Below, in pieces: positions 24,057 to 33,247 of a stretch of DNA of 64,000 bases. The DNA is from Rubripirellula tenax (GTDB lineage: Bacteria > Planctomycetota > Planctomycetia > Pirellulales > Pirellulaceae). Each line of letters opens with the position of its first letter. Within the stretch, counting starts at the first letter, position 1. Where the stretch lies: positions 556,065-620,064 of the forward strand of contig NZ_SJPW01000005.1 in assembly GCF_007860125.1 (NCBI RefSeq). The letters run 5' to 3'. A program made the position numbers and the translations under genes. The notes below the pieces were generated by a model. That model saw only the letters and a list, made by a program, of their open reading frames with translations. It ran no database searches and had not been told where the DNA came from.

Positions 24057-24932
24057 CTACGGAAGATCACTGAACTTGGTGGTTGAAACAAGAAAATCAT
24101 CGACTGTCAGATAGCTCGTTTCCTTGGCCGCAAAACTGGAATCGCCGCCACCGTGGAAAGGGGCGACGAACAGTGTTTCTGTTTTCCCTCGACCGTTGGT
24201 TCCGAATCGCAAATCGCTTCGATCAATCACCCGTCGTTGCGGCCCACCGTTTTCGCTAACCCAAACTTGCAGGATGCCGTTCTTCTTATTTGCGGTGTTC
24301 GCGCTGACACGCTGTGTCAACGTGTAATCGGTTCCCGTTTCAAACTTGAAACCGAGATCGACGACGTCACCCCATTTGCCGCGTTGATCCATGTGGTAGA
24401 GATACATTGCCGCTGCGTTGTCTCGATCCCAAATGAATCGTGACGAGTAACCTTGGCCTTCTCGCGGCACGTTCCCGCCCGTCCAACTGGCACCACCGCT
24501 TCCCAGACCGACAATCTTGCCGGTCTTGACGAACGAAAATCCTGGCTCAAATCGGACGGTGAATCGCTGGAAGATTTCGCTGTGCGGATCGAACGAAATA
24601 GCGGCATTCCCACCTGTCTTGGCGTGACCAAACTGGCCCTTGGGAAACGTCAGCCTCAGCTTTTTGTCACCATTCTCAAGAACGATCTCCGCTCGATCAT
24701 CAAAGTGCGCCCACCGCACATCGCCCCAGTCGCGATCGGATTTAAAATCGTCATCCGTGTAAACGCCAACGGCCTCGTCGGAGAAGTCATTGTTGAGAAC
24801 TGTTCCTGCCTTCTGGTCGACAGACGTTCGCTCGCGTGACTGCGTTTCAGCCGCCTGAGATGTTCCACTGAGCAAAACAGCATCCGTCATCAGACAAACG
24901 AACGCTGCGAGGATGCTGACTTTGTAGGACAT
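24057..24932 (-). CDS. Secreted polysaccharide lyase family 14-like protein, 291 aa
   Basis: A signal peptide (residues 1-28, ending near SQAAE) precedes a concanavalin-like domain. The stretch VGLGSGGASWTGGNVP, then GYSSRFIWDRDNAAAMYLYHMD, matches the pattern of PL14-like alginate or glucuronan lyase domains, where a gly-rich loop precedes SxRxxWR and Y-x-Y strands. AGGGA lies 9 bases before ATG 24932, so I prefer it to the start eight codons upstream. The 3' part of this gene is copied as a fragment near 29 kb. Together with the sulfatase and Gfo/Idh/MocA genes nearby it points to use of sulfated polysaccharides. Enzyme activity is unproven. Confidence 0.72.
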   Translation of the reverse strand: MSYKVSILAAFVCLMTDAVLLSGTSQAAETQSRERTSVDQKAGTVLNNDFSDEAVGVYTDDDFKSDRDWGDVRWAHFDDRAEIVLENGDKKLRLTFPKGQFGHAKTGGNAAISFDPHSEIFQRFTVRFEPGFSFVKTGKIVGLGSGGASWTGGNVPREGQGYSSRFIWDRDNAAAMYLYHMDQRGKWGDVVDLGFKFETGTDYTLTQRVSANTANKKNGILQVWVSENGGPQRRVIDRSDLRFGTNGRGKTETLFVAPFHGGGDSSFAAKETSYLTVDDFLVSTTKFSDLP

Positions 24933-25096
24933 GTTGGTTTCCCTGGCAGGGTTCACTTTGTCCTGAGTCCATCGAACTCAAGATCGTTCCGGTTAATCGA
25001 GTCGACACCAGTTTATTGAACGAGACCGATCGTTACCATGTGGTCCGTCGCTGATTCTGTTCGCGGACCAACGACCAATCGATGCCTTTGCCCCTC

Positions 25097-25221
25097 GTGC
25101 TCTGTCAATATTAAAACGTGGGGCAGGCATCCTGCCTGCCAATGCGCAGATATTGGAAATCGCAGGCTGGAAGCTTACGCCACGAAAGTGCCAAACCTAA
25201 AATTGAATGTTGACAGAGCAC
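25097..25221. repeat. 125-bp element with inverted ends and an internal perfect palindrome
   Basis: GTGCTCTGTCA at 25097-25107 is matched in reverse complement at 25211-25221, and the match extends to 14 bases with one mismatch. Inside lies the near-perfect palindrome GGCAGGCATCCTGCCTGCC (25122-25140). The element ends 35 bases before the Gfo/Idh/MocA start, so it probably lies in its leader. The shape suggests a small non-autonomous mobile element or a structured RNA leader. Confidence 0.65.
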
Positions 25222-25256
25222 TCGTCGACGCCTTCCTCATGAATCAAAGAGACACG

Positions 25257-26333
25257 ATGTCAAAACGATGGCGAATCGCCGGAATCAATTTCTCTCATAT
25301 GCATATGGGTGACCTGCTGCGCAACGTGGTCGATCATCCAGACGCTGATCTGGTCGGAGTTTGCGACGAGCGGCGTGAATCGATGGCCGAGTCCATCGAA
25401 TCGCTTCGAATCGATGATGCGAAGGTGTTCACTGACTATGCCACTTGCATGGAAACGACCAATCCGGACTTGGTGATCCTCTGCCCTCCCACTGGCGAGC
25501 ATGCTTTGTGGGTCGAGCGGATCGCTCCGTTCGGCGCCCACCTATTTGTCGAAAAGCCCTTCGCAGCTTCGTTGGACGACGCCGACCGGATGATCGATGC
25601 CGCTGAGAAAACGGGCAAGCGATTGATTATCAATTGGCCCGCCCGTTGGGAGCCAGTCTATTTCACGACTCACCGGTTGATCACCGAGGGCCTGATCGGA
25701 GAGATCATCGAAGTGCATTACTACGGCGGCAATCGTGGTCCGCTGTATCACGGCGCCGGCAAAGCCGAGCATGAACCGACCGCCGAGGACAAACAACGCA
25801 GTTGGTGGTACAGCGCCGAAGCGGGTGGCGGTTCGCTGCGTGATTATGTCGGTTACGGCGTGACGTTGGGGACTTGGTTCAACGGAGGTCAAAAGCCAGT
25901 TGACGTGACCTGTGTGACGGCCGGAGCGGATGGCTTGGAAGTCGATGAGCACAGCATCACGATCGCACGTTACGAGCACGGCTTGTCAAAGTTCGAGACG
26001 CGGTGGGGTACGTTCACCGATCCGTGGACTCATCAGCCGCAACCCAAGTGCGGCTTTGTTGTGCGAGGGACCAAGGGTACGATTTCCGCTTACGACTACG
26101 AGAAGACGCTGCGTGTGCAAACGAGTGATCGCCCCGAAGGCTTTGATCATCCCGTGGACGAGTTGCCCGCCGGCGAGCGAAACGGAATCGAGTACTCGCT
26201 GACGAAACTAGCCAGCGATATGCCGATCGAGGGCCCGCTGTCACCGGAAATCGCTCGCATCGGCCAGCAGATTATCGAAACGGCGATTCGAAGCGTCCAG
26301 GATCAACGAACCGTTCCGCTGGTGGATCGCTAG
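25257..26333 (+). CDS. Gfo/Idh/MocA-family oxidoreductase, 358 aa
   Basis: Members oxidise or rearrange sugars and inositols with NAD(P). The N-terminal Rossmann region carries WRIAGINFSHMHMGDLL in place of the usual GxGxxG, then ADLVGVCDERRE. The family's FVEKPFAASLDDADRMI motif (EKP) is at about residues 100-116. The second domain has GEIIEVHYYGGNRGP and GGGSLRDYVGYG, equivalent to the GGG-DxGxHxxD substrate region but with Tyr where His is usual. I start at ATG 25257 (MSKRWRIAG); the longer frame runs through the 125-bp repeat. It is probably part of carbohydrate breakdown with the PL14-like and sulfatase genes. Confidence 0.85.
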   Translation: MSKRWRIAGINFSHMHMGDLLRNVVDHPDADLVGVCDERRESMAESIESLRIDDAKVFTDYATCMETTNPDLVILCPPTGEHALWVERIAPFGAHLFVEKPFAASLDDADRMIDAAEKTGKRLIINWPARWEPVYFTTHRLITEGLIGEIIEVHYYGGNRGPLYHGAGKAEHEPTAEDKQRSWWYSAEAGGGSLRDYVGYGVTLGTWFNGGQKPVDVTCVTAGADGLEVDEHSITIARYEHGLSKFETRWGTFTDPWTHQPQPKCGFVVRGTKGTISAYDYEKTLRVQTSDRPEGFDHPVDELPAGERNGIEYSLTKLASDMPIEGPLSPEIARIGQQIIETAIRSVQDQRTVPLVDR

Positions 26334-26661
26334 CGGGCAACGCAACGAAACAACTCGTGCGACTTCCGCCCAGATACTGCGCAGTTCTCCTTTCTTTGAG
26401 TAGATCGCCAGTTGCCTCAAACTAGATTCGAGTATCAGGCTCGCTTCATTCAGGATGGTCTCGTCGCCGGTTGATGTTGACAAAAATTGAAGAGTTGCGT
26501 GGGGAAGATCCTGCCCTCCAAGAGACCTCTTGCAACCATCAACAAGACGCCTCCTTACCCGCAATCCTCCCTCTTCGGATAGAATCAGTGGAACGTCTCG
26601 ATGTTGGCAGTTTAGTAGCCTGGAAGCGAGATCTTGCCTGCTGTTCATCGGAGGTGTCGCG
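26334..26661. other. Intergenic region, no gene supported
   Basis: This gap lies between the oxidoreductase and the cytochrome genes and should hold the promoter of the latter. A minus-strand open frame crosses it into both neighbours but has no signature or ribosome site, so I do not call it. Confidence 0.35.
26650..26654 (+). promoter_or_regulatory. Ribosome binding site deciding the cytochrome start
   Basis: GGAGG lies 7 bases before GTG 26662. It selects that codon, which opens a perfect lipoprotein signal peptide, over an ATG 44 codons upstream. Confidence 0.7.
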
Positions 26662-28629
26662 GTGCCAAAGTTGATTGTTTTCGTTCTAGCTCTTCTTCTG
26701 TGCCTGGTATCGGGGTGCGCTGACAAGTCGATTCAAGAGAAAGGCGAATCCGTTTCGAAGGAGCTTGATGTGATGGTGGAGGTAGCGGCCCTGCCTGATC
26801 CCATGGCCCCGCCTGATCCCATGGCCCCGCCTGATCCCATGGCCCCGCCTCACGTTGCCGCACGCTTGATTTCCGCCATCCCCACAGTTGTTCCCGCGAA
26901 AGGTTATGTCGGATCTGAATCTTGTGTGAGCTGCCATGCCGAGCAGCATCAGTCGTGGCACTACTCGTACCACCGAACAATGACGCAGCCGATCAACGAA
27001 TCGACTGCTCCTGAGGCAATCAAAGGCGACCAAACTATCAATGTCGAGGGTGAGACATTTCGCTTTGAACAGTCTGACGGCGAATTCTTCATTCGAATGA
27101 TTGATTCACGAAGCGGTCTTGCGCCGCTGTCTCGTCTTGTGATGATGACGGGTTCGCACCATATGCACGTGTTTTGGTACGAGCAAGTCGACGTCCCCAA
27201 AACACCGAAGTTGCTTCCTTTTACCTATCTCATTGACCAAGAGCGTTGGGTTCATCGCCGAGCTGCTTTCCTTCGACCTCCCGAGCTCGAGTACGATCTG
27301 GATGCTGGCTGTTGGAACTCGACGTGTATTCATTGCCACTCCACTCATCCTCGACAACAAGTCACCTCTGGGCGAAGTGTGACCGATTCCCGAATTTGGA
27401 ATTCGGAGGTTGTTGATTTTGGAATTTCTTGCGAGGCCTGTCACGGTCCGGGTGAGCAACACATCCAGGTGCATAACGAGGCTTCCAAGAACGGCGGCGT
27501 CGACCGCATCGTCGATCCAATGAAACTCGATGTCCAGGAACAACGTGATGTATGCGCGCGATGTCACTCCATCGGGTTTATCATGCCGCGTGACACGCAA
27601 GTGTTTTACAACGACGGGCCGGCTTTTCGCCCTGGGCAAGTCAACAAGGACGTGAACGAATATCGCGTGGTTCGTATGAGTCGCGAGCACTTGCGGAATC
27701 CTGATCTCGCAACGTGGCTTAGGATCGAGGGGCCCATGGCGCCGAGTGACAATTTCTGGCCTGATGGGCAGACGCGTGTTTCAGGACGCGCCTACAACGG
27801 GATGATTGAATCCGAATGCGCTCAAGAAAGTGACATGACCTGCCTCACGTGTCACACCATGCATGAAACCAACGAAGAACGAATGGAAGAGTGGCGAGAC
27901 GATCAATTGAAACCAGGCATGCGAGGGGACGAGTCCTGCTTTCAGTGCCACGAAGCCTACCGCGAACTGGGGTCGAAGCACACGCATCATCCGATCGAAT
28001 CAAGTGGCAGCCGTTGCGCCAACTGTCATATGCCGCATACCGTGTATGGTCTCTTGAAAACGATCCGTTCTCACACCATTTCGAGCCCTAGCGCACTTTC
28101 GGTCATACAAACGACGCGCCCCTCAGCCTGCAACCTTTGCCATTTGGATCAATCCTTAGGAGAGACTGCCGGACACTTGGCACAATGGTATGGTCACAAA
28201 GTGCCTAAACTGACCGACGAAGAAGCAACCGTTTCGCTGGCAGTGCTGCAACTCCTCAAGGGTGACGCTTCGCAGCGTGTGCTGCAGGTCGCGGCGATGG
28301 AACGCACCGATGCGCGAGAAGCGTCGGGAACCGAGTGGCTTCGCCCCTATTTGCTTATTGGACTGTCAGACACGTACGCCGCGATCCGACTCATATCGGA
28401 GCGTGTTTACGGTACGCTACCCGACGCGGAGCCTCTGGCTTTCGATTTTGCAACACCTGCTGACGAGAGACTGCGACAGATCGCTGAGTTACTTCGAGAA
28501 ATTCGCGAGCACGAACGCTTCGCTCCCAATGCAGAATTGCTAGTCGATGAGGATGGGAAGATTGACACCGAACGCTTGGATCAACTGATGAAATCCCGCA
28601 ATCAGCGTCCAGTCACTTTGCAAGAATAG
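26662..28629 (+). CDS. Octaheme c-type cytochrome lipoprotein, 655 aa
   Basis: The protein starts at GTG 26662 and has a lipoprotein signal, LLLCLVSGC, with Cys19 as lipid anchor. A PDPMAPP repeat forms a flexible linker at about 45-62. Eight CxxCH haem sites follow: CVSCH, CIHCH, CEACH, CARCH, CLTCH, CFQCH, CANCH and CNLCH. GISCEACHGPGEQHIQVH and CANCHMPH are typical of multihaem cytochromes related to the cytochrome c554 and NrfA-like folds. The last 150 residues have no haem site and look alpha-helical. It should sit on the outer or cytoplasmic membrane surface and carry electrons, perhaps with a catalytic haem. No maturation or quinol oxidase genes are adjacent. Confidence 0.88.
   Translation: MPKLIVFVLALLLCLVSGCADKSIQEKGESVSKELDVMVEVAALPDPMAPPDPMAPPDPMAPPHVAARLISAIPTVVPAKGYVGSESCVSCHAEQHQSWHYSYHRTMTQPINESTAPEAIKGDQTINVEGETFRFEQSDGEFFIRMIDSRSGLAPLSRLVMMTGSHHMHVFWYEQVDVPKTPKLLPFTYLIDQERWVHRRAAFLRPPELEYDLDAGCWNSTCIHCHSTHPRQQVTSGRSVTDSRIWNSEVVDFGISCEACHGPGEQHIQVHNEASKNGGVDRIVDPMKLDVQEQRDVCARCHSIGFIMPRDTQVFYNDGPAFRPGQVNKDVNEYRVVRMSREHLRNPDLATWLRIEGPMAPSDNFWPDGQTRVSGRAYNGMIESECAQESDMTCLTCHTMHETNEERMEEWRDDQLKPGMRGDESCFQCHEAYRELGSKHTHHPIESSGSRCANCHMPHTVYGLLKTIRSHTISSPSALSVIQTTRPSACNLCHLDQSLGETAGHLAQWYGHKVPKLTDEEATVSLAVLQLLKGDASQRVLQVAAMERTDAREASGTEWLRPYLLIGLSDTYAAIRLISERVYGTLPDAEPLAFDFATPADERLRQIAELLREIREHERFAPNAELLVDEDGKIDTERLDQLMKSRNQRPVTLQE
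26794..26847 (+). repeat. 18-bp tandem repeat encoding PDPMAP in the cytochrome linker
   Basis: CCTGATCCCATGGCCCCG is repeated three times without a mismatch. The sequence identity at DNA level points to recent slippage expansion; copy number probably varies between strains. Confidence 0.9.
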
Positions 28630-28981
28630 GATGTCAGCAGAGGGTGATTCGCTGCGAAAGGAAGGGACCAATCGAGAGGTAATTGGCCACTCTTTTCGCT
28701 CCTGCCCCGTCCGTGCGAAGCTTTTCCCGCGACGACCTATCCCACCGCCATTTGTTCCTGTGTTTGTCCAAAGCAGACTGACCGAACGGCTCTCAGACGT
28801 CGACAAGCCGGGTGGAGTTAATGGCAAATCCTGGGTCTTAGAGGATTCGTTGTCGCAATCGTTCCGACAAAGTTGAAATCCATAGAGCGAGTTGGTGCCC
28901 AGGATGCCGCCTAACGAAATACCGCTAGCACGACTGTCAACGGCTTCGGTATCCTGCACTCCCGAAGAATTCACTTGACTA

Positions 28982-29108
28982 AAAACTGGAATCGCCACCG
29001 CCGTGAAAAGGTGCGACGAACAGTGTTTCGGTTTTTCGCCGACCGTTGGTTCCGAATCGCAAATCGCTTCGATCAATCACCCGTCGTTGCGGCCCACCGT
29101 TTTCGCTT
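28982..29108 (-). pseudogene. Duplicated 127-bp fragment of the PL14-like gene
   Basis: This stretch is about 94 percent identical to 24132-24258 in the PL14-like gene, with the last 70 or so bases identical. On the minus strand it encodes the same PQRRVIDRSDLRFGTNGR and TETLFVAPFHGGGDSSF, then meets a stop where the parent continues. Everything else in the 28630-29271 gap is unrelated to the parent and shows no convincing gene. It is a scrap left by duplication or recombination about 4.8 kb away from the intact copy. Confidence 0.85.
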
Positions 29109-29271
29109 AACTGACGGACTGTGGTCGATCGTGAATTGTCCGTAATTTGACGCTCCGTTGGGATGAATTGGCAGCTGCGAATTCCAATGGCGTGTTACAA
29201 CAGGTTTGTAACCTAACTTGAGCTACCGTTCAGTCTAGCTCCACAATGGCCGAGCGACAGCAATCTCACTA

Positions 29272-30681
29272 ATGAGCATTCCTATGAAATCGTCTGCCCT
29301 GCATTCGTTAAGTCATGTCGTCGTTTTGGCGCTGACCTCTCTCGTTCTCGCCAAAGCTGCTCCGCTGGGTGCTTCCGAGGGTAAGCCTAACTTCATATTT
29401 GTTATCGCCGACGACCAACGCTGGGATGCGATGGGTGTCGTACAGCGTGAGCACGGAGAGAACGGTCGGTACCCATGGTTTGAAACGCCGTCGATGGATC
29501 GTCTCGCTGCCGAAGGTGTCCGATTTCGCAATGCCTTCATCACCCATTCGATCTGTTCGCCCGGTCGAGCCGGATTTCTGACCGGGCAATACACTCACGT
29601 GAACGGGGTGATGGACAATGTAACCCATCTTCCTGTTAACTCGATCACGCACGCGACTCTTCTGCGTGACGCGGGCTACCAAACGGCCTACTTTGGCAAG
29701 TGGCACATGTTTGACCAAACCGGACCCCGACCGGGCTTTCAGCATTCGGCCAGCTTCATCAACCAGGGGATCTATCAAGATTGCCCGTTTGAAATCAACG
29801 GCGTCATGACCTCTACCAATGGCTGGGTGGACGATGTCTCCACAGACCTCGCCATCGATTGGCTCACGGCAAACCATGACCGACCCTTCTCGATGGTCCT
29901 AGGTTTCAAGAGTCCACACAATCGTCGTGGGGATACTAATTTACCAGAGCGATTGCGTCATCTTTATGAAGGTAAAACCACGCGTCCCACCCCTAATGTC
30001 GCGTTGGCCGCCATCTATCACAAAGCACTTACCGCCGAAGACGTTGGAAAGGAACGCGGACTTTCCGCCAACTCGGTCCATCTAGACTATTTACGTCATA
30101 TCAAGGGCATCGACGAAAACCTTGGGCGTCTTCTCGACGGGCTCGACGAACTTAAGCTTGCTGAAGACACGGTTGTCGTCTATTCGAGCGACAATGGATA
30201 TTTCCTCGGCGAACGCGGTCTGGGTGACAAACGGGCACTCTACGAGGAAGGTCTGCGACTGCCGTTTCTGGTCAGGTACCCGCGACTGTTTCCAAAAGGA
30301 AAATTAGTTGATGAGATGGTTCTTAACGTCGACCTTGCGCCTACTTTTCTGGACCTTGCCGGAATCCCGGCCCATCCCGGCATGCATGGCACGAGTTTCA
30401 AAGAACTGGCCGAAGGCAAAAAAGTCGACTCATGGCGCAACTCGTTTCTCGCGTACTACCGCAAGGAATTGGGTGACACTCCGACATGTCATGGCATCCG
30501 CACTGACGCCGCCAAAATGATCGTCTATCCAGGCCGTCCTGACTGGACGGAAGTCTTCGACTTAAAGAACGATCCCTACGAGTTACAAAATCTGCCAGCA
30601 GACGGGCCACTAGCAATCCAACTGAAGTCAGAACTCGATAAGCAGATGACAGCGTTACAATTCAAGCCTCTGAAACCTTAG
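29272..30681 (+). CDS. Secreted formylglycine-dependent sulfatase, 469 aa
   Basis: The family hydrolyses sulfate esters, often on marine polysaccharides. A signal peptide ends near residue 34. Metal ligands appear in FVIADDQRWDAMG (Asp47, Asp48), and the formylglycine site is HSICSPGRAGFLTGQY with Cys95. The C-x-P-x-R core is kept, though CSPGR replaces the more usual CxPSR. TAYFGKWHM and YSSDNGYFLGERG supply further active-site residues. ATG 29284 is an alternative start. It is followed by a strong shared terminator hairpin. The sulfatase would need an FGE-type activator, which is not in this window. Confidence 0.88.
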   Translation: MSIPMKSSALHSLSHVVVLALTSLVLAKAAPLGASEGKPNFIFVIADDQRWDAMGVVQREHGENGRYPWFETPSMDRLAAEGVRFRNAFITHSICSPGRAGFLTGQYTHVNGVMDNVTHLPVNSITHATLLRDAGYQTAYFGKWHMFDQTGPRPGFQHSASFINQGIYQDCPFEINGVMTSTNGWVDDVSTDLAIDWLTANHDRPFSMVLGFKSPHNRRGDTNLPERLRHLYEGKTTRPTPNVALAAIYHKALTAEDVGKERGLSANSVHLDYLRHIKGIDENLGRLLDGLDELKLAEDTVVVYSSDNGYFLGERGLGDKRALYEEGLRLPFLVRYPRLFPKGKLVDEMVLNVDLAPTFLDLAGIPAHPGMHGTSFKELAEGKKVDSWRNSFLAYYRKELGDTPTCHGIRTDAAKMIVYPGRPDWTEVFDLKNDPYELQNLPADGPLAIQLKSELDKQMTALQFKPLKP

Positions 30682-30833
30682 AGACAGAACACCCAGCTAA
30701 CGTGGTGCGGAAAAGTGTTTGCCCCCTTTTGCCGGGAACTAGCCTTCGCGTGCTTCGTACAGAAGATGTCGGACACTTATTTTCCGCTCATGGCTAAGTC
30801 GAATTTCGCAGTTCGTTAAGCATGAAAATAAGA

Positions 30834-30865
30834 AAAGCGTGTCACGGTATTCCGTGACACGCTTT
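30834..30865. terminator. Bidirectional hairpin terminator
   Basis: AAAGCGTGTCACGG and CCGTGACACGCTTT form a perfect 14-bp stem around a TATT loop. The stem ends in A and T runs on both sides. It sits between the convergent sulfatase and the small lipoprotein genes, so it can end transcription from both directions. Confidence 0.85.
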
Positions 30866-30889
30866 GGCTGTCTACTTGTCAACGCGATC

Positions 30890-31072
30890 CTATTCCGGAT
30901 CTGGTGGCGGCTCCATGTCCAAGTTAGCCGATTCGGGATTCTGGTCCAAATAATTTTGGACTTCCGATGCGTCCGACGTCACTTCGGGATCCGACGACCC
31001 GGAACAGCCACTGGCAACGACCAGTGGCAGAGCCATCAGGATGCCGAAAAATATCTTCAATGAATGTTTCAT
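30890..31072 (-). CDS. Small lipoprotein, 60 aa
   Basis: MKHSLKIFFGILMALPLVVASGCSGSSDPE has a lipoprotein signal peptide with ASGC as lipobox. The mature peptide is short and acidic and ends in PPPDPE. The start at 31072 is 7 bases beyond the stop of the DUF1559 gene, so the two form an operon. Tiny lipoproteins directly after DUF1559 genes are common in planctomycetes. The function is unknown. Confidence 0.75.
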   Translation of the reverse strand: MKHSLKIFFGILMALPLVVASGCSGSSDPEVTSDASEVQNYLDQNPESANLDMEPPPDPE

Positions 31073-31079
31073 GGGTCTA

Positions 31080-32318
31080 CTAGATCTCCTGATCAATTAC
31101 TTCTTGGGATGCGGCAGTACCAAGAGCTCCCCACAAACCGAACGGGCTTGCGGAGCCGGGCACTGAAAGAGGATCGTTGGTTGTGCTGGACATGCCGACT
31201 TGCCCACGGTTGGAGCTTCCAGCTTCGATCGAGTCGGTGATGAACTTGACGGCGCCATCGCCCATCAAGACGTGTGCACCACCTTGGTGACGACTCCCCG
31301 CACTTGCGATAGTGATCAAGGTCAAAGAGTTTCCATTAGTGCAAAGTTCCGTATTGGGAGGCAATATCGTGAACACCTGTTGATTCAGAGGTGTGCCGTA
31401 GGCCCACTTGAAACCGCGACGTTCCTCTGCAGTTCCGACGATACGGCCACTGAAGTTTACCAGGTCCCAAAACTGAGGACGTAATGGATCAATGTATTGC
31501 TTGCAGGATGTGGCTCCATTCAATCTTGTGATCTGTGTACCACGATTTGCTGGAGTCGTACGGATATCGTTGTCACCCAAATCGGTCACGATCTCGCCCA
31601 TCGCGATCGTGTTAGACAAACCATCAAGCACATCACGAAATGCGTAAGGACGCTGCAATTTAAAGAATCCACGCTGAGAGGCTCTTACGCGTTCGTAATA
31701 GGCAGGGTTGCCACTGGTGTTTTGCAGATAGGTGCCCCGACGGAGGTAGCCACCCCACGTGGTATCCGTGGAGTCGCCCATGCACGGCCCGTAATTCGTG
31801 CGGCCTTGAGCGGGCAAACCAACTCCCGGATCGCTCGGGCAGCGAAGGGATGGAATGTCAGTCATCCAGGGGTCATAAAAACCGCCGGCGGCGTCGGTAT
31901 TTGCACTCAGCGTTCGCCCTGGCCAAGGGCCCATTGCTTGAAAGATCGCTCCGGGGGTACCACCTTCTCTCACAACAAATGGGTTACTGATTTGTTCCCA
32001 CAGCGCCTGTTGCTCCATGAAGGGAGTCAAACCCACCAACGCTGACAAATAAATTTGATTGTTTCCGCCGACGGCCTGCCATGAACCGTTCGCGCCGTGA
32101 GTACCTCCCTGCTGCATCGGCACTAGCTTGAAGGCCGAGTGGTAGTTGTGGATGGCTAAACCGATTTGCTTAAAATTGTTGCTACAGCTCATTCGTCGAG
32201 CTGCCTCGCGTGCTGCCTGGACAGCAGGCAGCAATAATCCAACCAATACGCCAATGATGGCGATGACCACCAGCAATTCAACGAGCGTGAAACCACGCTT
32301 CTTCGAGATGTTTACCAT
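31080..32318 (-). CDS. DUF1559 family protein with prepilin-type N-terminus, 412 aa
   Basis: The start [20 protein letters not shown] is a prepilin cleavage and methylation site followed by a hydrophobic helix. Next comes [21 protein letters not shown], then [14 protein letters not shown], the hallmark of DUF1559, and near the end the [20 protein letters not shown] motif. These proteins are greatly expanded in planctomycetes and are thought to form surface pseudopilin-like structures. AAAGGT lies 9 bases before the ATG. It is paired with the small lipoprotein downstream. Confidence 0.92.
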   Translation of the reverse strand: MVNISKKRGFTLVELLVVIAIIGVLVGLLLPAVQAAREAARRMSCSNNFKQIGLAIHNYHSAFKLVPMQQGGTHGANGSWQAVGGNNQIYLSALVGLTPFMEQQALWEQISNPFVVREGGTPGAIFQAMGPWPGRTLSANTDAAGGFYDPWMTDIPSLRCPSDPGVGLPAQGRTNYGPCMGDSTDTTWGGYLRRGTYLQNTSGNPAYYERVRASQRGFFKLQRPYAFRDVLDGLSNTIAMGEIVTDLGDNDIRTTPANRGTQITRLNGATSCKQYIDPLRPQFWDLVNFSGRIVGTAEERRGFKWAYGTPLNQQVFTILPPNTELCTNGNSLTLITIASAGSRHQGGAHVLMGDGAVKFITDSIEAGSSNRGQVGMSSTTNDPLSVPGSASPFGLWGALGTAASQEVIDQEI

Positions 32319-32548
32319 TTTTAGTACCTTTCAAAAAATGAAATGACAGGCGAATAGAGAGTGCAGATCATCCGCATCGCCGAGGAACCTTTGACCTGAG
32401 ATTAACGCGGCGACAAGCGGCTAAGTAAGTCATTTTTTTAAGAAACGACAAATTTTCTGACGCTTTTCCGTGAACGTCGTGAAATGTTCCCCAAAACCTA
32501 ATCTATGGGTTTTGAGCGTCGAGAGCCAATCCCGGCGAAGCACTTTCC

Positions 32549-32780
32549 ATGACGAAAAAACGACGACATTCACCAGAACAGATCCTGAAAAAACTTTGCG
32601 ATACGGATGCCATGTTGGCGGCCGATTAGAGCGTTGGTGAATTCATTCAGACAATGGACCACGCTGAGCCGCTGGCGCAGCCAGTATGGCGGTGAAGAGG
32701 CCAAGCGACTCAAGGCCTCTTGGAAAAGAGAACAGCCAGCTCAACAAGATTGTTGCCGACCAAGCCTTGGACAATATGCC
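32549..32780 (+). pseudogene. IS3-family OrfA remnant
   Basis: ATG 32549 opens MTKKRRHSPEQILKKLCDTD, then AMLAAD, then a TAG. After a shift the next frame gives LSRWRSQYGGEEAKRLKAS, and after another shift ENSQLNKIVADQALDNMP. These are consecutive pieces of an IS3-type OrfA (helix-turn-helix plus leucine-zipper). The middle is deleted and there are two frameshifts and one stop, so it is inactive. OrfB is absent. The sequence from 32781 to 33247 shows nothing further that I can support. Confidence 0.78.
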
Positions 32781-33247
32781 CATATGTTGCGTTTCGGGCT
32801 TTCGTTCACGCATCAAGCATACCGTTACGCCTTTCCCCATAAGTACGTCCTTCGTTTTCCTCTTTCCGATCGGCTCGAAAACCTAACGCGTCACAAGTGA
32901 GAGCCCTGATCTAATGAAGGTGCGTTATGGTCTCTACTCGGGTCTTACAGTTGCAGTCGTCCCTTTGTCCTACGTGATTTAGCCTGCACTTAGGGGTTGA
33001 ATGACTTGAGGGCTCCGAATCACTGGCAACAAAGAATTTCGATGGTGCTTGGTGCGTGAACCGAAAGACGATCGCGAAGTTTGGAAGAAATCGAAATCGC
33101 GCGAATCCGAGCAGATTTAGTGGGCTCTTTTAGTTGAAGGCGTCGCTGCCTGAAGTTTCCGTTCGCTGATTGTGCGACGAATGTGACTCAGGCCAAGTTC
33201 TTCGTCCCGAAAACTTCCCTTCACTCAAACACCCTGAGTCGCCCATC

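Noticed and set aside
26241-26726. A 161-aa minus-strand open frame across the cytochrome leader
   Set aside because: It overlaps two well-supported plus-strand genes and has no ribosome site or family motif.
26794-26847. Regular repeats considered as a CRISPR array
   Set aside because: The units are contiguous without spacers and lie within a coding sequence; no cas genes are present.
28540-29076. A 178-aa minus-strand open frame between the cytochrome and sulfatase genes
   Set aside because: It is out of frame with the PL14 fragment it crosses and overlaps the cytochrome 3' end; composition is not protein-like.
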